DNA of 18,026 nt from contig DASTSO010000126.1 in NCBI GenBank assembly GCA_035760645.1, positions 1 to 18,026 of the forward strand, given 5' to 3'. Below, piece after piece: positions 15,461 through 18,026 of the stretch (the stretch's first letter is position 1; each line of letters starts with the position of its first letter). The stretch comes from DASSTY01 sp035760645 (GTDB lineage: Bacteria > Gemmatimonadota > Gemmatimonadetes > Gemmatimonadales > GWC2-71-9). A program made the position numbers and the translations under genes. Under the pieces are notes generated by a model. It did no database searches, had not been told where the DNA came from, and saw only the letters and a program-made list of their open reading frames with translations.

Positions 15461-17060
15461 CGAGCTGTGTCGGTCCTATCTCGATCTCAAGTGGCACTTC
15501 GACCCCGCCGCGGCGAGCGCGGCGGGCGCGACGGCGCAGGACCACCGCCTCGGCGACTTCGGCGTCGAGGCCGTCCGCGAGCACGTCGCCGCCTTCCGCT
15601 CGGTCGCGACCGCGATCGAGGACCTCGACGTGGAGGCGCTCCCCGACGAGATCGACCGCACCGCGCTGCTCAACGACGTGCGCGCGACGCTCGCCACGCT
15701 CGAGGACGAGCGGCCGCACGAGCGGAACCCCGAGTTCTGGCTCTCGCATCTCTTTCTCGGGCTCTATTCGCTGCTGACGCGCCGGGACGGCGCCGCCGCC
15801 GCGCGCGCCCCCGCCGCGCTCGACCGGCTCAAGGCGACGCCCGCCTTCCTCGACGCCGCCCGCGCCACGCTCGACGCGCCGCCCTCGGTCTTCGTCGACA
15901 CCGCGCTCGGCATGCTGGGCGGCGGCGGCGAGCTGCTGGTGCAGGTGAACCGCGTCTTCGGCGCCGCCGCCCCCGAGCTCGCCGAGGAGCTCACCGTCGC
16001 GACGGGCGAGGCGCTCCAGGCGCTCACGGCGTTCGGCCGCGCGCTCCGCGACGAGATCGCCCCGGCGGAGGATCCGCTGGCCTTCGCGCTCGGGGCGGAG
16101 GCGTTCAACCGCCGGCTCCACGTGGCGCACGCGATCGGCGAGAGCGCGGCCGAGCTGTGGCGCTACGGCCAGCGGCTGCAGCAGGAGGTGACGGCGGCGG
16201 TGGAGGCGGAGGCGCGCGCGATCGACCCCACGCGCTCCTGGCGCGACGTGGTGGCGAGCCTGCGCGAGGAGACCGCCCCGGCCGGCGGCCTCCTCGACCA
16301 CTACCGCGGCGAGGTGGCGCGCTCGCGCGCCTTCGTGCTGGAGCGCGACCTCGCGCCGATCCCCGAGGGGCCGCTCGAGGTGGTGCCGACGCCGGCGTTC
16401 CTCACGGCGCTCATCCCCTTCGCCGCGTACGATCCGCCGCCGACGTTGCTGCCCGACAAGACCGGCCGCTTCTACGTCACCGAGCCCGATCCGGCGGCCG
16501 GCGCCGAACAGCGCGCGCGGCTGCTGCGCGAGCACTGCGTGCACGATCTGGTCTGGACGGTGGTGCACGAGGGCTACCCGGGCCACCACCTCCAGCTCGT
16601 CACCGCGCAGGGGCTCCCCTCCGAGGTGCGGCGCCATCTCTGGACGCCGGTGCTCGTCGAGGGGTGGGCGCTCTACGTCGAGAACCTGATGGCCGACGAG
16701 GGCTACGCGCGCGGCCCCGCCGAGCGGCTCTTCCGCCTCGTCAACCTCCTCTGGCGCGCCGTGCGCATCGTGCTCGACACCGGGCTCCACACGCGCGGGA
16801 TGACGCCGGCCCAGGCGGTGGATTACATGGTCGCGCACCTGCCGATGGAGCGCGCGAGCGCGGAGGCGGAGGTACGCCGCTACTGCGCCAATCCCACCTA
16901 CCAGCTCTGCTACGCCGTCGGCTGGCGCGACCTGCGCGCGCTGCGCGACGCCTACGCCGCACGCGCGGGCGACGCGTTCACGCTGCGCCGCTTCCACGAC
17001 GAGCTGCTCGCCTACGGCGGGCTCCCCGTCTCGCTCGTCCGCTGGGGCATGGGCCTCTGA
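15447..17060 (+). CDS. DUF885-family zinc metallopeptidase-like protein
   Basis: A 537-residue protein of the DUF885 family, mostly helical and related in fold to M3/M32-type thermolysin-like peptidases. The zinc motif HEGYPGHH is at His374-His381. EGWALYVENLM follows, with Glu405 a likely third ligand. The family C-terminal pattern YMVAHLPMERASAEAEVRRY, then CYAVGWRDLRALRDA, is complete. Most DUF885 proteins in these phyla have a signal peptide or lipobox; this one has none and starts MSSPDELCRSY, so it should be cytoplasmic. It overlaps the upstream lyase-like gene by 14 bases and the downstream ligase-like gene by about four, so all three are probably translated together. Its substrate may be a small peptide or an N-acylated compound, but none is proven. 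Confidence 0.88.
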   Translation: MSSPDELCRSYLDLKWHFDPAAASAAGATAQDHRLGDFGVEAVREHVAAFRSVATAIEDLDVEALPDEIDRTALLNDVRATLATLEDERPHERNPEFWLSHLFLGLYSLLTRRDGAAAARAPAALDRLKATPAFLDAARATLDAPPSVFVDTALGMLGGGGELLVQVNRVFGAAAPELAEELTVATGEALQALTAFGRALRDEIAPAEDPLAFALGAEAFNRRLHVAHAIGESAAELWRYGQRLQQEVTAAVEAEARAIDPTRSWRDVVASLREETAPAGGLLDHYRGEVARSRAFVLERDLAPIPEGPLEVVPTPAFLTALIPFAAYDPPPTLLPDKTGRFYVTEPDPAAGAEQRARLLREHCVHDLVWTVVHEGYPGHHLQLVTAQGLPSEVRRHLWTPVLVEGWALYVENLMADEGYARGPAERLFRLVNLLWRAVRIVLDTGLHTRGMTPAQAVDYMVAHLPMERASAEAEVRRYCANPTYQLCYAVGWRDLRALRDAYAARAGDAFTLRRFHDELLAYGGLPVSLVRWGMGL

Positions 17061-18026
17061 GAATCACCGTCCTCGCCTCGGTCGAGACCGCCCGGCCGAC
17101 GGCGGGCGACTTCGACGTCGTCGTCGGCCAGGTGGCCCGAGCGCTCCGCGCCCGCGGCCACCGCGTCTCGGTGCTCGGCGTCTACGACGACGTGAACCGG
17201 CTGCGCACCGGGCTCGCGCGGCGGAGGCCCGATCTCGTCTTCAACCTCGCCGAGTGGTTCGGCGACGACGTGCGCGGCGACATGCTCGTCGCGGCGGCGC
17301 TCGACCTGCTGGGCTACCGCTACACCGGCTCCGGTCCCGGCGCGCTCTATCTCAGCCAGGACAAGGCGCTCACCAAGAAGCTCCTCGCCTTCGACGAGCT
17401 CCCGTTCCCGCGCTTCGCCGTCTTCCGTCCCGACGCCGACTTCGAGGCGGGCGGGCGGCTGCGCATGCCGCTGTTCGTCAAGCCGCTGCGGGCCGACGCC
17501 TCGATCGGGATCGGCAAGCAGAGTCTCGTCACCGACGCGAAGGCGCTGATGCGCCGGGTGCTCGCGATTCAGGAGGAGGTGGGCGACGCGGCGCTCGCCG
17601 AGGAGTACATCGAGGGGCGCGAGCTCTATGTCGGCGTGCTGGGGAACGCCGGCAACGGCCAGCCGCTCGCGCTGCCGCCCGTGGAGGTGGACTTCACCGG
17701 CTTCCCCGAGGGCGCACCGAAGGTGGTCGGCGCGCGCGCGAAGTGGGAGGAGGACACCCCCGAGTACAAGGGGACGCGCTCGGTGATCGCCGAGCTGCCC
17801 GACGAGCTGCGCGCGCGGGTGCAGAAGGTGGCGGTGGAAGCCTACCGCGCGCTCCAGGTCTGCGATTACGGCCGCGTGGACCTCCGGCTCACCGAGACCG
17901 GCGAGCTCTACGTCCTCGAGGTCAACGCGAGCTGCTACCTCGAGCGCGGCGGCGAGTTCGCGATGGCGGCGGCCGCGGCGGGGATCCCGTACGAGGAGCT
18001 CATCGAGCGGATCGTCGAGCTCGCGA
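17057..18026 (+). CDS. D-Ala-D-Ala-ligase-like ATP-grasp enzyme (cut by window edge)
   Basis: An open frame of 323 codons running off the right edge. The N-terminus (RITVLASVETARPT) matches the first strand of the D-Ala-D-Ala ligase fold. ATP-grasp features follow: Lys142 in FVKPLRADASIGIGKQ, EEYIEGRELYVGVLG, then DYGRVDLRL and LEVNAS (metal site Glu288, Asn290). After the metal site the usual NTMPG is replaced by NASCYLE, so the acceptor substrate may differ from D-Ala. The likely reaction is ATP-driven amide-bond formation through an acyl-phosphate. No ATG, GTG or TTG fits the start. The CTG at 17057 overlaps the upstream stop as CTGA and would give MRITVLAS, so a CTG start is inferred; an in-frame GTG further in would remove the first strands. 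A frameshift or sequencing error upstream is an alternative. Confidence 0.82.
   Translation, partial: MRITVLASVETARPTAGDFDVVVGQVARALRARGHRVSVLGVYDDVNRLRTGLARRRPDLVFNLAEWFGDDVRGDMLVAAALDLLGYRYTGSGPGALYLSQDKALTKKLLAFDELPFPRFAVFRPDADFEAGGRLRMPLFVKPLRADASIGIGKQSLVTDAKALMRRVLAIQEEVGDAALAEEYIEGRELYVGVLGNAGNGQPLALPPVEVDFTGFPEGAPKVVGARAKWEEDTPEYKGTRSVIAELPDELRARVQKVAVEAYRALQVCDYGRVDLRLTETGELYVLEVNASCYLERGGEFAMAAAAAGIPYEELIERIVELA

Overview
The window comes from a very GC-rich, Gram-negative-type bacterium. The likeliest phylum is Gemmatimonadota, with Acidobacteriota or a neighbouring phylum as the alternative. This is an inference from gene style: a BTAD/AAA regulator, ATP synthase subunits a and b that both carry signal peptides, a DUF885 peptidase, a lipoprotein with a lipobox, and an outer-membrane-barrel protein ending in Phe. 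High GC keeps many frames open, so long antisense reading frames are common here and were discarded.

Layout. (1) 1-1928, minus: a SARP-like BTAD plus AAA-ATPase regulator, cut by the left edge. (2) 2266-3366, plus: a lipoprotein of unknown function. It converges on a MoxR AAA+ ATPase (3461-4495, minus), and a perfect 26-bp inverted repeat lies between the two stops. (3) 4683-8010, plus: an ATP synthase operon in the order atpZ-like, atpI-like, atpB, atpE, atpF, atpH. It ends at a strong terminator without atpA, atpG, atpD or atpC. Its start has a promoter-like signal placed for leaderless translation, overlapped by a CRP-like palindrome. A chain of hairpins separates atpB from atpE. (4) 8096-8764: a small mobile module, with two inverted REP-type elements (GTAG plus hairpin) around a hairpin-rich core, next to a Y1 (HUH) transposase of the RAYT/IS200 kind. 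(5) 8943-12029: an M1 metallopeptidase whose C-terminal third looks like an Omp85-type beta-barrel. (6) 12099-14059: a four-cluster ferredoxin, a mannose-6-phosphate-isomerase-like cupin and a sugar-phosphate nucleotidyltransferase, tightly packed. (7) 14153-18026: an HMG-CoA-lyase/isopropylmalate-synthase-like enzyme, a DUF885 zinc peptidase and a D-Ala-D-Ala-ligase-like ATP-grasp enzyme. Their coding ends overlap, and the last one runs off the right edge and appears to start at CTG.

How they work together. The atp genes build the membrane Fo sector and the delta stalk of a predicted proton-driven ATP synthase. The cupin and nucleotidyltransferase resemble the two halves of a ManC-type enzyme and probably supply an activated sugar. 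The last three genes look like one transcription unit and may form a small uncharacterised pathway. The most unusual items are the peptidase-barrel fusion, the REP/transposase module, the repeated leaderless promoter layout and the last three-gene unit.
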